A stretch of DNA of 64,000 nucleotides from Parietichytrium sp. I65-24A. Its lineage: Eukaryota; Sar; Bigyra; Thraustochytrida; Thraustochytriidae. The translations under genes and the position numbers were made by a program. This document shows positions 43,813 to 54,200 of this stretch, piece after piece (the first letter of the stretch is position 1; every line of letters begins with the position of its first letter). The notes beneath the pieces were generated by a model, which saw nothing but the letters and a program-made list of their open reading frames with translations, was not told the origin of the DNA and did no database searches. The DNA lies in assembly GCA_012862575.1 (NCBI GenBank), contig BLSF01000015.1, positions 371,545 to 435,544 on the forward strand. The letters run 5' to 3'.

Positions 43813-43844
<32 letters not shown>

Positions 43845-43860
43845 AAGAAAGAAAGAGTTT
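43755..43860. repeat. GA/GAAA-rich tract
   Basis: Purine-only sequence of about 100 bases including a pure GA run (about 43,812-43,834). Confidence 0.85.
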
Positions 43861-44378
43861 TTTTCTTCCTCTGTCTTCCCACACAACTCTGCCAAAGGTT
43901 TCAGGTTCCTTCAGTATCAAATCCCCTGTCCAAGAGAAAGAAACAAACAATCCATCTCTCACACTCCTCTCTCATCCACCTTCTTTCCGCGGACCCCTTT
44001 GTACGCGCGTCTCCCTCAAGTGAATCGTGGCGGTGTCTACTGCGGCGCTGTGCGCGGACTGCTCCGTTCCGTTGGAGGCCGTTTCCAAGTCCGCTGGAAG
44101 TGGGGGTGGCGGTGGCGAGGACGTGACGAGTAGGTGTGGGGGCGCAGCTGTGGGGTGGGAGGGGGAAAGAGGAAGTGCCCGCATGCGTGCCCACAGGTAG
44201 CGTGGGGAGGAGCAAGTGTGGGGCGGGGGCCTTCGGAAGTGCTCTGTAGGTGGCACTTTGCGCTGCGGAAGCCAAAAAGGAAAGGATTCCTTAGGAACTA
44301 AGGAAGGAATAAACGAGCAAACAGCAGGAAGATTGAAGGAGCTTTCAAAAGAAAGACGCCCTGAATTGGGGGGCATCG

Positions 44379-45929
44379 ATGGATACAGAGCTTGCGAACG
44401 GCGGCGCGGGGCAGCTCGGGCAGAAAAAGTATGGTAGCAAATTGGAGTTTGCTGGGACAGTCTCGCTGAAGGGCGGCGCTGGGAAGAGCAAGAAGCCAAA
44501 GGACAAAAGGGATCTGGATGAAGGCAGCAGTCCGCAGCAGGGAGGAAGTATCCCAAAGAAGGCCAAGACCATCAAAGCCAAGAAAGCTGGGCAAGGCAGC
44601 AGGGTGCAGCCTTCAGAGTGCTTGGAAATCACAACAGGGAAGGTTCGTAGCAAACTGTCCAATCTAAGTCCGATCGCGATCACCGATATCATGATGGTTC
44701 TAAATGCGACCATGAAATCGCAGGAGGACATAGCCGATGGGACGGAGTTGCTCCTAAATCCCTCAGAGTCCTTTGCTACCGTGGATACAAGGCAACAAGA
44801 GTGCGAGCCCGACACCAGCGTATGTTTAAAAATATGGTATGGCAACACCGAACGGCACATCCGTGAATCTACGCTCGAGAAAATTTGCTTGATGCGTGGC
44901 AAGGAGTGCGCAGTGAAAGGGCTCCCAGAGCTTTACTTTGCGGGTCGCACCGCCTCGGGATATCCCGCGGTGGTGTTGAGCTCCATTGGGACGCCGCTGA
45001 ATACAATTCGTCGCGAGCTCTCGACGAGGTTTATACAAAACGTTGTTCAGGAAGCCAGCAGGACTATCGACCAACTGGAGCGAGCCGGAATTGTTCACAG
45101 AAATATCAAGCCAAACAACATTCTGTACAACGAGCGCACACGCACCCTGAAGATAGTGGACTTTTGCAACGCGTTGCTGTTATCGGAGAACAGTTCACTC
45201 AATGTGCCTATCGAGCGCACCAGCCCGGTATTCGCGGCCACCGCAGAGCTGGTGAAATACGGCGAACACAACGCCCTTGACGATTTAGAATCGTTACTTT
45301 ACACAGTCGTCTTCTTGTGGGGGGACGGGTCCGCAGCATTTAGGCGCAACATGGGCCAGTTCCGTGAGCTGTTCAAACACCGTACGGAGAACCGGCACGT
45401 TTTTGTTGAAATTTTGGAGAAGAGAGTTGAAGTTATACACGACGTCGTTTACAACAGTCCGCTGACCCGATTCTGCACAAAACTTATACAGCAGCGTTTC
45501 AACGACGTACACTCTCGCGCTTCCCATGCCTTGGAATTCGTGAAAACTCTCATGGTGACTCCCAGTATACCACGGAGCGTGTCCCAGCCTTTGCCGGTCA
45601 CCCATGGCCCAAATAGCCCCGCTGGTCCTAGTCCCACATTCCCAACGCCCCCTCCGCTGGGTCAGCCCGTTCAGCCTAATCCGATGGTCGGAGCGGCGCC
45701 AGGCGGTATGATGCAGCAAAGTATGTATATGTCTGGTCCACAGTTTCATGGCGCAGGCGTCCACGGGCCAGCAGGGAATAGCATGCCATTCCATCCCGGT
45801 ATGCCCAACAACGGCAACAATCCGAGAAGTAGCTTCCAACAACAAAGTGCAGATGATGACGACGACAATGATGATGATGATGATGACGACGATGATGACG
45901 ACGATGACAATGATGATGAAGACGACTGA
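44379..45929 (+). CDS. Kinase-fold protein, probable pseudokinase
   Basis: A 516-residue protein. N-terminus is basic and Gly/Lys-rich (about 1-75). A protein-kinase-like C-lobe spans about 200-390: subdomain VIb reads VHRNIKPNNILY (His240-Arg241-Asn242), so the catalytic Asp of HRD is Asn; the metal-binding motif is DFC (Asp261), not DFG; and DDLESLLYTVVFLWGDG resembles the subdomain IX DDLES helix of CK1- and FunK1-like kinases. I see no clear glycine loop in the N-lobe. Loss of the HRD Asp suggests a pseudokinase or weakly active enzyme. The C-terminus is Pro/Gly/Met-rich and ends in a run of about 25 Asp/Asn/Glu residues. The ATG at 44379 is the first in frame. Confidence 0.72.
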   Translation: MDTELANGGAGQLGQKKYGSKLEFAGTVSLKGGAGKSKKPKDKRDLDEGSSPQQGGSIPKKAKTIKAKKAGQGSRVQPSECLEITTGKVRSKLSNLSPIAITDIMMVLNATMKSQEDIADGTELLLNPSESFATVDTRQQECEPDTSVCLKIWYGNTERHIRESTLEKICLMRGKECAVKGLPELYFAGRTASGYPAVVLSSIGTPLNTIRRELSTRFIQNVVQEASRTIDQLERAGIVHRNIKPNNILYNERTRTLKIVDFCNALLLSENSSLNVPIERTSPVFAATAELVKYGEHNALDDLESLLYTVVFLWGDGSAAFRRNMGQFRELFKHRTENRHVFVEILEKRVEVIHDVVYNSPLTRFCTKLIQQRFNDVHSRASHALEFVKTLMVTPSIPRSVSQPLPVTHGPNSPAGPSPTFPTPPPLGQPVQPNPMVGAAPGGMMQQSMYMSGPQFHGAGVHGPAGNSMPFHPGMPNNGNNPRSSFQQQSADDDDDNDDDDDDDDDDDDDNDDEDD

Positions 45930-46733
45930 TCGCTCGATACTGCGCGTTTTTCTTTGACTTGCCTCTCCAAACAGAAGGCAAGCAGGCAGGCATCTCCACT
46001 TTAATATTATTTGTTGACTAAGTTAGAACATAACTGCAAGACCTTTTGTTCTCGTTCCTCTCCATCGCCGAATTGTCTCTACTTCTTTCCTTATTAATCG
46101 GCGCTTTCGCACGGCTGATTCCAGTGAACATGCAATTCTACAATTGTCAGCGAACTCGGCTACTCGCACTGACACTGTTGACATTGACCGCAATTGCACA
46201 AGCATCAGTGATTGAGGATCCTTCCGGGTCTGTCTGACCCTAACTTCCGTCATAGACTTCTTTACCAAGTGGAAGAGCTTGAATAGATTGAATAGGGCGA
46301 GACCAATAAAAACAGTCATTCACTGTCAAGCAAAATCCAAGTCCACGAACAGTCGACCGGACCCTGTACTCTGTACTCTGTACTCACTCTCAGTACTCGA
46401 GTACTCCGTACAGACAGTGCGAGTACCTGTTCCCGTACGTCCTTTTCGTAGCGGCTGGGCGCCTTGGCACTGCGGCTCTGTGCCCCTGTGGCTCTGTGGC
46501 TCTGTGGCACCTCTCTTCTCTCGCGCACAGTCGGCTGGACAGGCTCTGCCGTACAAGCGCGGTGTACTCGCGAACGTTCATCGGTTCGCGTCGCAGCTCG
46601 TCTCGTCAGTGCGCTTGGCTCGGCATCGAGAGAGAGAGAGAGAGAGCGGGAGACGTGCGTGCTTGTGGCTTGTGGCAATAGTAGAAAGGGAAAAAGGGGG
46701 ACAGTTTTCTTTTGCCAGGAAAGGGCCGGCACC
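45930..46733. other. Intergenic region upstream of the PFK2-like gene
   Basis: 804 bases between two forward genes. Includes ATTCACTGTCAA (46318-46329, motif variant), CTGTACTCTGTACTC repeats (about 46,367-46,386), GTGGCTCT repeats (about 46,486-46,505), and a GA run (46628-46647). No gene is seen. Confidence 0.6.
46628..46647. repeat. (GA)n microsatellite in PFK2-like leader
   Basis: About ten GA units, 87 bases upstream of the start codon, on the sense strand. Confidence 0.9.
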
Positions 46734-49184
46734 ATGGCGGAAAAGGTGTTGCAAAGCTTTGTGAACCGCGCGGACGTGGCGAAGGAGGTATGCAGATTCT
46801 GCTTGGTGGAGAAAGATAGCGCCAAAGTGCTGGCAAGCGTGTCTACGAAATTGGGCGAGTGCGGAGTGAACATTGTGAGCAACACGAGCAAGGTGCGCGG
46901 CACGCTGTGCTTTCAGGTGCTGGATTTGGAGGTGCGAGATGATCAGCGACAGCAGATGCTCGAGCTCATTGAGAGCATACCCGGCGTGGCGAGCTGTTCG
47001 ATCGGGTCTTTCAGCTCGGAGACCGGCGCGATTTATATGGAAAATGTACCTGTGCGGCTGTGTATTATCACCGTGAATGCTCCCGGGGTGCTTGGAAAAG
47101 TCTCCTCTCTGGTCGGCGTGCAGCTTGGCCTCAAGATCTTTTCCCACGTGAACCGAAGCAGTGGAAAAGTGGCCTATAACGTCTTCGACCTAGAAAACAG
47201 CACAGACACAGACTGGGACGAAATCTGCAAAACCATCGAGTTGACTCCGCAGGTGTACTCGTGCTCTGTGGGGCATTTTAGCAGTGGCGAAATCGCAGGC
47301 GTGTCCGCCAAACGGTTCTCCTCGGCAATGTCAACTTACTCGTTTGATACTGGCGCAGACAGCGAGACGGAGGACGCCGGATCTGTGCGATCATTCCCTT
47401 CCTCCGCCAGGCGAACGACGCGATCGGTGAGCGCGCACAACATCATGGAGAACAATCCGATGACATACTTTCGCAGCCCATCAGCCTCAAAAGAGTTTGA
47501 CGTTCTTCTTTCGCCGACTCCCGAAGAAGCCTGGCTAACCGGTGCCAGTGATCCGCCATCTCCAGCGCTCACCCCAAACACGCCAGAGAGAGAGAAGGGA
47601 GAGGGCTACTACGACGACGGGAGCAAAGAGACGACAAGATCTCGCAAACTGGCGATTATGAACGAAAGGACGCATCTCACGCGAGACGCCGCAAAACTCG
47701 TTATCGTCATGGTGGGCTTGCCTGCTCGAGGCAAGTCCTTCACAGCTCGTAAACTCAAACGCTTTTTGAACTGGAGGAACAGGGTCGTGCGGATCTTCAA
47801 TGCGGGGAGATACCGCAGGGAGCGGTCTACGAGTGCGGACCAGGTGCCGACGCCAGGCGATCGAGCAGATTTTTTCGGCAGGGGAAACGAGGAGGGGAAA
47901 AAGGTGCGCCAAGAGGCTGCCGATCGGGCTCTTAAGGATTTGCTGTCCTTTTTACGCCAGGAAAAATCTGCTGCGGTTGGGATTTTCGATGCCACAAACA
48001 GCACGCAGTCCCGCAGAAGATGGATTCTGGAACAGTGCGAAGGTCTAGCAAGCGTGGTGTTTATCGAAGTCATTTGCGACGACGAGGAGGTTTTGAACGA
48101 GAATTTGTTGGCAAAGATTAGGTCTTCTCCCGATTTTGCCGGCATGGATGAGAAGACCGCGTTGGAGGATCTCAAGGTGCGGATTAACAACTACGTGGAG
48201 ATGTACGAACCCGTGGACGAAACGTCATTATCTTTCATCAAGGTATACAACATGAGTACCAAAATCATGGCGAATCGAATATATGGTCGGCTTGCGCGCT
48301 CGATCTTGCCCTACATGCTATCTCTACATATCGCTCTTCGTCCCGTCTGGTTTGTGCGGGCTGGCCTGGCGGAGGACTCGAGAATTAGCGTGAACCCAGA
48401 GTACGACTTGCTGGATCCATCAACGGAGTCCAAGGCTTCGCGCCTCAGCGATCTTGGTGAGTCGTTTTCTAAAAAGCTCGCAAACTGGATCCAGACAGCG
48501 CTTTGGCTCCGAGACAGTGGGAAGGAAGACGGCGAGGTTACAGTGAAGCGTGAAATCTCTTCAGACTCCTCGGGATCGTTCACCAACTTGGCTGACCGCC
48601 ACCTTGCAAGCGCATTCACATCGAACGAGGATGTGCAAGATTCCGAGACAAAGGACCCGCGAAAGATGTTCGACCGCTGCGACGAGGAAATTGTGGTGCG
48701 CCGCGGCGACGGAACGCGGGCAACTGGCGCAGTGCTAAAGGTCCTGTGCTCTACTTTGCCCCGGGCCGAGCAGACCGCCCAAATTGCATTGAGTGGGCTG
48801 GATGATTTTAATCTTGCAGAGGCTGTACCAATGCTCAACCCTCTCGACAAGGGCGAGCTCGCTGGTCTGTCCATGGAGGAGATCAAGAGGGACCACTCGT
48901 CGTTCTACAAGATCTGGGCGCAAGATCGCTACACCCACCGCTTTCCTGGCGGGGAAAGCTATCACGACTTGGTGGCTCGGCTGGAACCCGTTCTAATCGA
49001 GATCGAGCAGCAGACTGCCCCCGTTCTGGTTGTGTCTCACGTTTCCTGCATCCAGACGCTTTTGGCATACTACCTGGGGATACCCGTGCAGCAAGCCATG
49101 AAGATTAGCGTCCCAATGCACAAGGTGATCGAGGTGCTTCCGACCATCGGCGGCTCTTGGGAAATGAACCTCTACGACGTCTGA
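46734..49184 (+). CDS. 6-phosphofructo-2-kinase homologue with two ACT domains and a degenerate phosphatase domain
   Basis: An 816-residue protein. Two SerA-type ACT domains fill about residues 15-90 and 100-185 (second: RLCIITVNAPGVLGKVSSLV). A Ser-rich linker follows. The 6PF2K domain (about 320-535) has Walker A GLPARGKS at 328-335, FNAGRYRRE, IFDATNSTQSRRR, and the VICDDEEVL and KIRSSPDF blocks, so it should make fructose 2,6-bisphosphate in the cytosol. The histidine-phosphatase domain (about 538-815) retains LPRAEQTA, FPGGESYHDLVARLEPV and His769 in VVSHVSC. The RHGE motif is VRAGLAE with Ala543 for the phosphohistidine, and the CEGL acid position reads LAGL with Ala710. The phosphatase is therefore probably dead. 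ACT domains usually bind amino acids, hinting at nitrogen or serine control (inference). The ATG at 46734 sits in ACCATGG. Confidence 0.9.
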   Translation: MAEKVLQSFVNRADVAKEVCRFCLVEKDSAKVLASVSTKLGECGVNIVSNTSKVRGTLCFQVLDLEVRDDQRQQMLELIESIPGVASCSIGSFSSETGAIYMENVPVRLCIITVNAPGVLGKVSSLVGVQLGLKIFSHVNRSSGKVAYNVFDLENSTDTDWDEICKTIELTPQVYSCSVGHFSSGEIAGVSAKRFSSAMSTYSFDTGADSETEDAGSVRSFPSSARRTTRSVSAHNIMENNPMTYFRSPSASKEFDVLLSPTPEEAWLTGASDPPSPALTPNTPEREKGEGYYDDGSKETTRSRKLAIMNERTHLTRDAAKLVIVMVGLPARGKSFTARKLKRFLNWRNRVVRIFNAGRYRRERSTSADQVPTPGDRADFFGRGNEEGKKVRQEAADRALKDLLSFLRQEKSAAVGIFDATNSTQSRRRWILEQCEGLASVVFIEVICDDEEVLNENLLAKIRSSPDFAGMDEKTALEDLKVRINNYVEMYEPVDETSLSFIKVYNMSTKIMANRIYGRLARSILPYMLSLHIALRPVWFVRAGLAEDSRISVNPEYDLLDPSTESKASRLSDLGESFSKKLANWIQTALWLRDSGKEDGEVTVKREISSDSSGSFTNLADRHLASAFTSNEDVQDSETKDPRKMFDRCDEEIVVRRGDGTRATGAVLKVLCSTLPRAEQTAQIALSGLDDFNLAEAVPMLNPLDKGELAGLSMEEIKRDHSSFYKIWAQDRYTHRFPGGESYHDLVARLEPVLIEIEQQTAPVLVVSHVSCIQTLLAYYLGIPVQQAMKISVPMHKVIEVLPTIGGSWEMNLYDV

Positions 49185-50108
49185 TTTGGCCACCAGTACT
49201 CCCTGAAATGGCATTGCCTGCATCACGATCGAGCCACTGTCATATAATTGTAGATTAGAGGCACCATGCTTGCGCCACTGTGTTGGAACGGAAAGATAAA
49301 GCTCGGACAGGGAAACGCACTCCCCATACTCCCCATTCATTCATTTTCTGGAAGACAAATACCCATACTGGTACTATCGTCCAACTTTTGTAATTTTGCA
49401 GTTTTGCATAAACGCGTAGAGTGAAGCAAACAACGGAGTTTGATAACCGCACGTTCATTCATTTCCAAATACTGCTCCAATCTCAGGCTGCAAGTTTTGC
49501 AAACGCCTTTTCTAATCATTCTAATCGACGATAGAAGTTTCGTTTCGCTAGTTTCGCTTCATCCAATCGCATCTCTTTATCTCTTTTCTTTTCTGACTGT
49601 GAAGTCTGGAGTTTGGGGCAACGCAGCTAGGCCTCTCCTAACAGCGACATAGCACGAACATCTCAGTAACACCTAGCTATTATAAATATTAAAGCCTGGC
49701 GGTGAACAAATAGAACCTTAAAGAACGCGTTTCGCGAAAGAACCTTATGCTCCTATTAACAGCGCTAACCTCGCTAACTGGTAACACCCCTTACAAGGCA
49801 TAGCTGGGTTGCCGAATCTTAACTGAGCATAGTCTGGCCTATGGAAGAGCGCGTTTTGCAGCGTTCGTCCGCAGAGGGTTTGTCGAGGAGCGAAACTCAG
49901 CCACTCGAGAAAATCGAGGTGGTGGTGGATGAGGTCTCGTCATTCACCAAACCCAAAACACAAAACGCGAAACCCAGAACCCAAAACCCAAACCGAAACT
50001 CGGAAAAGACAAATTTCACAAAGAATCAGAATAGCAAAGGCAACAAAGAGCATTGGAGCAATCAAAAGAACACCAACTGACACGTCATCTGAAGGCGAAA
50101 AGGGGAAA
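49185..50108. other. Intergenic region and uncertain 5' part of the acidic-protein gene
   Basis: Holds the PFK2-like 3' end, a near copy of the motif (TGACTGTGAAG, about 49,594), and an A/C-rich tract of AAACCCA-type units (about 49,950-50,000). An in-frame ATG at 49929 could start the next gene earlier, but the added residues would be low complexity. Confidence 0.5.
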
Positions 50109-51098
50109 ATGTGCTTGAGCAGATCAAACAGTGAGGTGACAGTAGTCGGAGGGGTCTCCGTGAACTTGGAACCAATGGAGATTGATGAAGCATTTCTACG
50201 CAAAGTGGTTTGGTTTGCGCCTGGAGATGTAGAGGGAAAGTCCCTTCAAGGGAACTTTGCCGGAGACAGTGATGATGAGGATAGCAGCGATGATGAGGAA
50301 GGGGATGATGCAGGGACCGTCAAAATCGCTGAGAGCGACAATGAGGATGACGTCGAGTATTGCAAGGTGGGTGAGAACAACTCCTCCGGCCATGAGGTGG
50401 CTCGTCTGCAAGCTGTTGAAGAGGAGAAATCGGAGCATCATGATTCTGATTCTGAATCTGAATCTGACGCTGACGCTGACGGCGATGACAAGGACGAGGA
50501 GAACGTAAAGGACGTGGTCACAGGTGCAAGTGAAACAGAGGCGGATAAAGATACGCCCAAAGGTGCAAGTGAAGCAGGGGAAGAAAGCAAGCCCATTGCA
50601 GTTGCAACAGATTCTGATGAGGACGGTGATTCGATTATGGCAGAGTGCAACGAAATCTACATCCCCGTGCTTGACAAGCTTCTCAATGCGAGATCAAACT
50701 CGATTAGGTCGCACAAGCACCCGACCATTTACGACATCTACGACATCTCAGCAGAGAGCTCTGACGATTCTGACTATGTCGAGAGCGAGAGCGAGAGCGA
50801 GGATGATGGCGAGGCAGAGAATGAAGACCAAGGCCCGGAAAACAACGAGGAACCTGGTCAGGCAGATAGAAGTTCTACTCCAGAACCAGAGGACGAAGAT
50901 ATGATCGAGTGCGCCGCACTCATGCTACGTTTGCAGAACCAGAGTGTCTTACGGATGAAAGCTGCACGTGTAGCGCGCCGTAAACAGGCCATCTCTCGCG
51001 CACGAGCGTTTCGTCGCATGAGTCCACGTCGCCTGCGCCGCAGCCCTCGACTTTCAGCCAAACAATTCATCAATCTGGCGCGTGTCGGGCTCGCTTGA
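50109..51098 (+). CDS. Acidic protein of unknown function with a basic tail
   Basis: A 329-residue protein (389 if the ATG at 49929 is used). I do not recognise it. After MCLSRSNSEVTVVGGV comes a hydrophobic-bearing stretch (FLRKVVWFAPGDVEG, about residues 29-43), then about 200 residues dominated by Asp, Glu and Ser with SDSESESDADAD-like and DSDYVESESESEDD runs that could be CK2 phosphorylation sites. A helical segment with EIYIPVLDKLLNARSN and HPTIYDIYDIS interrupts it. The last 70 residues are Arg-rich (RVARRKQAISRARAFRRMSPRRLRRSPRL). Acidic centre plus basic tail is seen in nuclear and nucleolar proteins and histone chaperones; this is a compositional inference only. Confidence 0.65.
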   Translation: MCLSRSNSEVTVVGGVSVNLEPMEIDEAFLRKVVWFAPGDVEGKSLQGNFAGDSDDEDSSDDEEGDDAGTVKIAESDNEDDVEYCKVGENNSSGHEVARLQAVEEEKSEHHDSDSESESDADADGDDKDEENVKDVVTGASETEADKDTPKGASEAGEESKPIAVATDSDEDGDSIMAECNEIYIPVLDKLLNARSNSIRSHKHPTIYDIYDISAESSDDSDYVESESESEDDGEAENEDQGPENNEEPGQADRSSTPEPEDEDMIECAALMLRLQNQSVLRMKAARVARRKQAISRARAFRRMSPRRLRRSPRLSAKQFINLARVGLA

Positions 51099-51294
51099 GC
51101 ACTTGATCTATCATTCACTCGTTTCTTTCCTGCGACGAAAGCCACGTGTAATTTATCATGGACGAAAGTCGTACCAGTCCATCGCTCAGCATGACACTGT
51201 AAATTTGGCTCTTGCGCTGACGGAGCTCGTGTTCATTTCCAAACCCATTTTCCAAAACGTTTCATCACTTTCTTAATTTTCACTATTGCAGTAT

Positions 51295-54200
51295 TCAGAA
51301 TTTCCTGTTTGCGCGATACCAGCGCTGAATAGTAGTTAATGACTGGCCGAGCCTTTTATCAGAAGCAAACGCAAGTCCACAGACATAGAAAAACCCACTC
51401 TCTGACTTGCAAAACGCCCTGTAGAGCGTTTCGAACAGATGTTCAGACACGATCGCCACAACCTTATCAAAAATGTCAAGTCCGGGCTTCAAGAGTTCCT
51501 CTTTAACTTGCCTCTTCACTTGTGCAGGTACGCACACCAGAAGCGAAGATGCCACGAATTTGTGGTAAATCTCGCTAACCTGAAAGGAGTATTTATCTTC
51601 CAGTGTTCCGCTTTTACAAAACGGGCACTCTGCTCCTACGGCGGCCCAGTCTTCCCCTCCGGCAGCGAGCCGCAAACGGCTTATGGTGCTCCTGCACCCT
51701 TGGCAGTACAGCTCCTCACCACCATTCGCCTCGTTGAGTTGGCGGACCTGATTGCAGAATTGAGTCAAATGGTGACCTTGGTGTCTGCGGGCAAAGTTTT
51801 CAAATAGTTTCCAGCCCGTCTGGCTATCCGCTGTGAGTGCTAGAAATATGTTGAAAGATGCGATTGTTTGGTGCAGGGATGCTTTGCTCTTCAGCCTCAA
51901 GCTCAAGGCTCGCCTCACCCTTTCCTCCGTCAGGGCCACCTTGGCCAACTCAAAATCTTCTATGGCGTGCTCATGCCTCTTCAGCTGTATGTGCTTGGTG
52001 CCAAGATTTGCGCGCAAAAATGAGGCGTCTCTCTTCAAAATCTCTCGACCTCCTTCGAACTGCTCCATCCGTTTCAATAAGTCGGTGAAGGAAGCAACTA
52101 TTCTGGTACGCACGGCCGAGTCAGGAGCAAGGGTAGAGCCTTGACAAATTTTGAATGCCTCTTGAACGGTTTCAATAGCCACTTTGAACTGCTTCAGTTT
52201 TGCATGGCCATCAGCCATGACATAGATGGGGAACAAGTAGATCGGGTCGCTCTCTTTTTGTAACGCCTTCTTCTGCATGCTCAAAACTTGCTCTGCGAGC
52301 TTGATTCCCTCCAGCACCTTGGGCGGTTCACTCAAGGGGTTGAGTACTAAGAGTTTGGCAAGCTCCAGCTGCACTGGGAACACGTGCAACCTCTCAGGGC
52401 ACGCATTAGCATCACAGTCCCACTGAGCCTCTAATACCCGATCCCGCCCCCTCATCAGTCTTGCAAGTGTTTTTGCCCGTTCTTGATCATCTCCCAGATC
52501 GTCCATGTCCAGACTGATCCTTTCGCAAACCTTTGCTAGAACCATCGTGTCAAGGCAATCCCTTGCAACGGCCGCATCTCTGTCAAGTTGACGTTGTATT
52601 TCGCCTTGGGCCTGAATATTCTCCAGTCGGTGAACCCTGTCCGACAAGGTTCTTTGCGGAGCTCTATCGGCCTCTCTTTGGAGCTCTAGAAGATGATCGC
52701 GTTTGTCTGCTAACGACAGATTTGCTTTTGCAGCAGCAAAGTGCATCTTCTTTGAAAGTGCTTCGGCATTGTCGTGAATGCCTCTCGCAGCCTCACTCAA
52801 ACTGAGCATTTCGATTGGTTTTGGAGCATTTCCAATGGCTCTTGGGTCAAGGGAAGAAAATTGGAGCAAAGGTTGCGCGCCAGGGTCAGTGCCACTAACG
52901 ATCGGGAGATGGTGTGCTCGCTTAGAACCCGAAGCATGGTGTATCTCCCAGCATCGCACGCAAAAGTGACCGCAGCACTTTGCGCAAAACGCCCAGCTTG
53001 GCACGCTGTTTTTGATGCGCGTCGAGGCTCTTTTCTTGCACAGCCAACATTGGTTCTGTTTTACGCTCTCCGGTTTTGGCAACGGCAACTGTGTACAGAG
53101 CCTACGCTTCGTTTCGTTCACAAGTTCAGCCAGATCCTCGACTTTATTCAAGTCCAAAATTCGATTGGCGTGCTCTTCGTCAAGGCAGTAGTATAGCCCA
53201 TAAGCAACATGTCCAGTGCCGAATTCCGCAGCCTCAAACAACTTGGCAACATCCACGCGAGAGCTGTCCGCCAATAATAAGCCGGCACTGAGCCCGCCTT
53301 CCGAAGCGTAGCTAGGGCGGGCACCTCCGGCGAGAAGAATTTGGATCACAGGATACACCCCTGATATCGTGGCGTGCATAAGCGCGGTGAGGCCGTCGTT
53401 GTCACAAATCTCTAGATCAGAGTCCATGCCGTGCACGAGACAGCATATGGACTTGATGTTGGCGACTCGAACGGCGTGAATTAAAGTAGTGAATCCGGTA
53501 GAGTTTTGTCGATTAACATCCGCACCAAGCTGCGCTAATTTAATCATCAGGTCTATTTTGCCGTAATGTGCAGCATACAGCATCATCGTCTCTCCCTCGG
53601 GGGTTTCGTGATCCACGCTGCACTCTCCGACGCCCACTAAATTTATGAACTGATCAACGTCATGGGTTCGGACAACGTCGTTACAGCGCCTCTCCCCTTC
53701 AAAAACGGAAGCTGCCCGTTTGGAGGCGAACGAATTCTGTCGATCTGCCACCCAACCAAGGTGTATGGATTTCTGAAACTTCACTTGTTCCAGGTACTTT
53801 GCCAACTTCCACTGTCCAAATTTCCAAGCTATTCCAATAGCTCCGCACTCCGGATGCGCGGGATCTTCCCCGCAGGAGACATCAGCGCCATGATCTATCA
53901 ACAGTTGTGCGCACTCTAACTTTAGAGAGAAGCTGGTGGAACACTGTTCCAAGTACGAGAGACCGTCCTTGTTTCTCCGATTCAGGTCCGGTTTGGCGTC
54001 ATGAATCAAGGTCAACGCGAGTGGATCCAAGCGCCCGTGGCGCAAGGCGGTTGACAGAGCAGTTTGCCCGTCCGGCAACTCAAGGTCTACGTCGGCTCCA
54101 TTTCGAAGTAGCGCCTGGACCACTGTAAGGTTGTCGCATGAGCAAGCCAACACGAGAGGGGACATTCCGGTCTTCTTGGTGATGAGGTTCACGTTGGCGC

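Larger units (their letters stand above)
40724..44378. other. Gene-free stretch, about 3.65 kb
   Basis: Divergent spacer between VPS28 and the kinase-like gene. Contains the VPS28 leader repeat, a CAGGACTCT/CAGGATCTCT tandem (about 41,208-41,250), AAAGTC repeats (about 41,838-41,872), an ATTCACTGTCAAT variant (42303-42315), GAAA repeats (42686-42714), the exact intergenic motif (42950-42961), CAA repeats (43666-43682) and a long GA-rich tract (43,755-43,860). No supportable gene. Confidence 0.55.
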
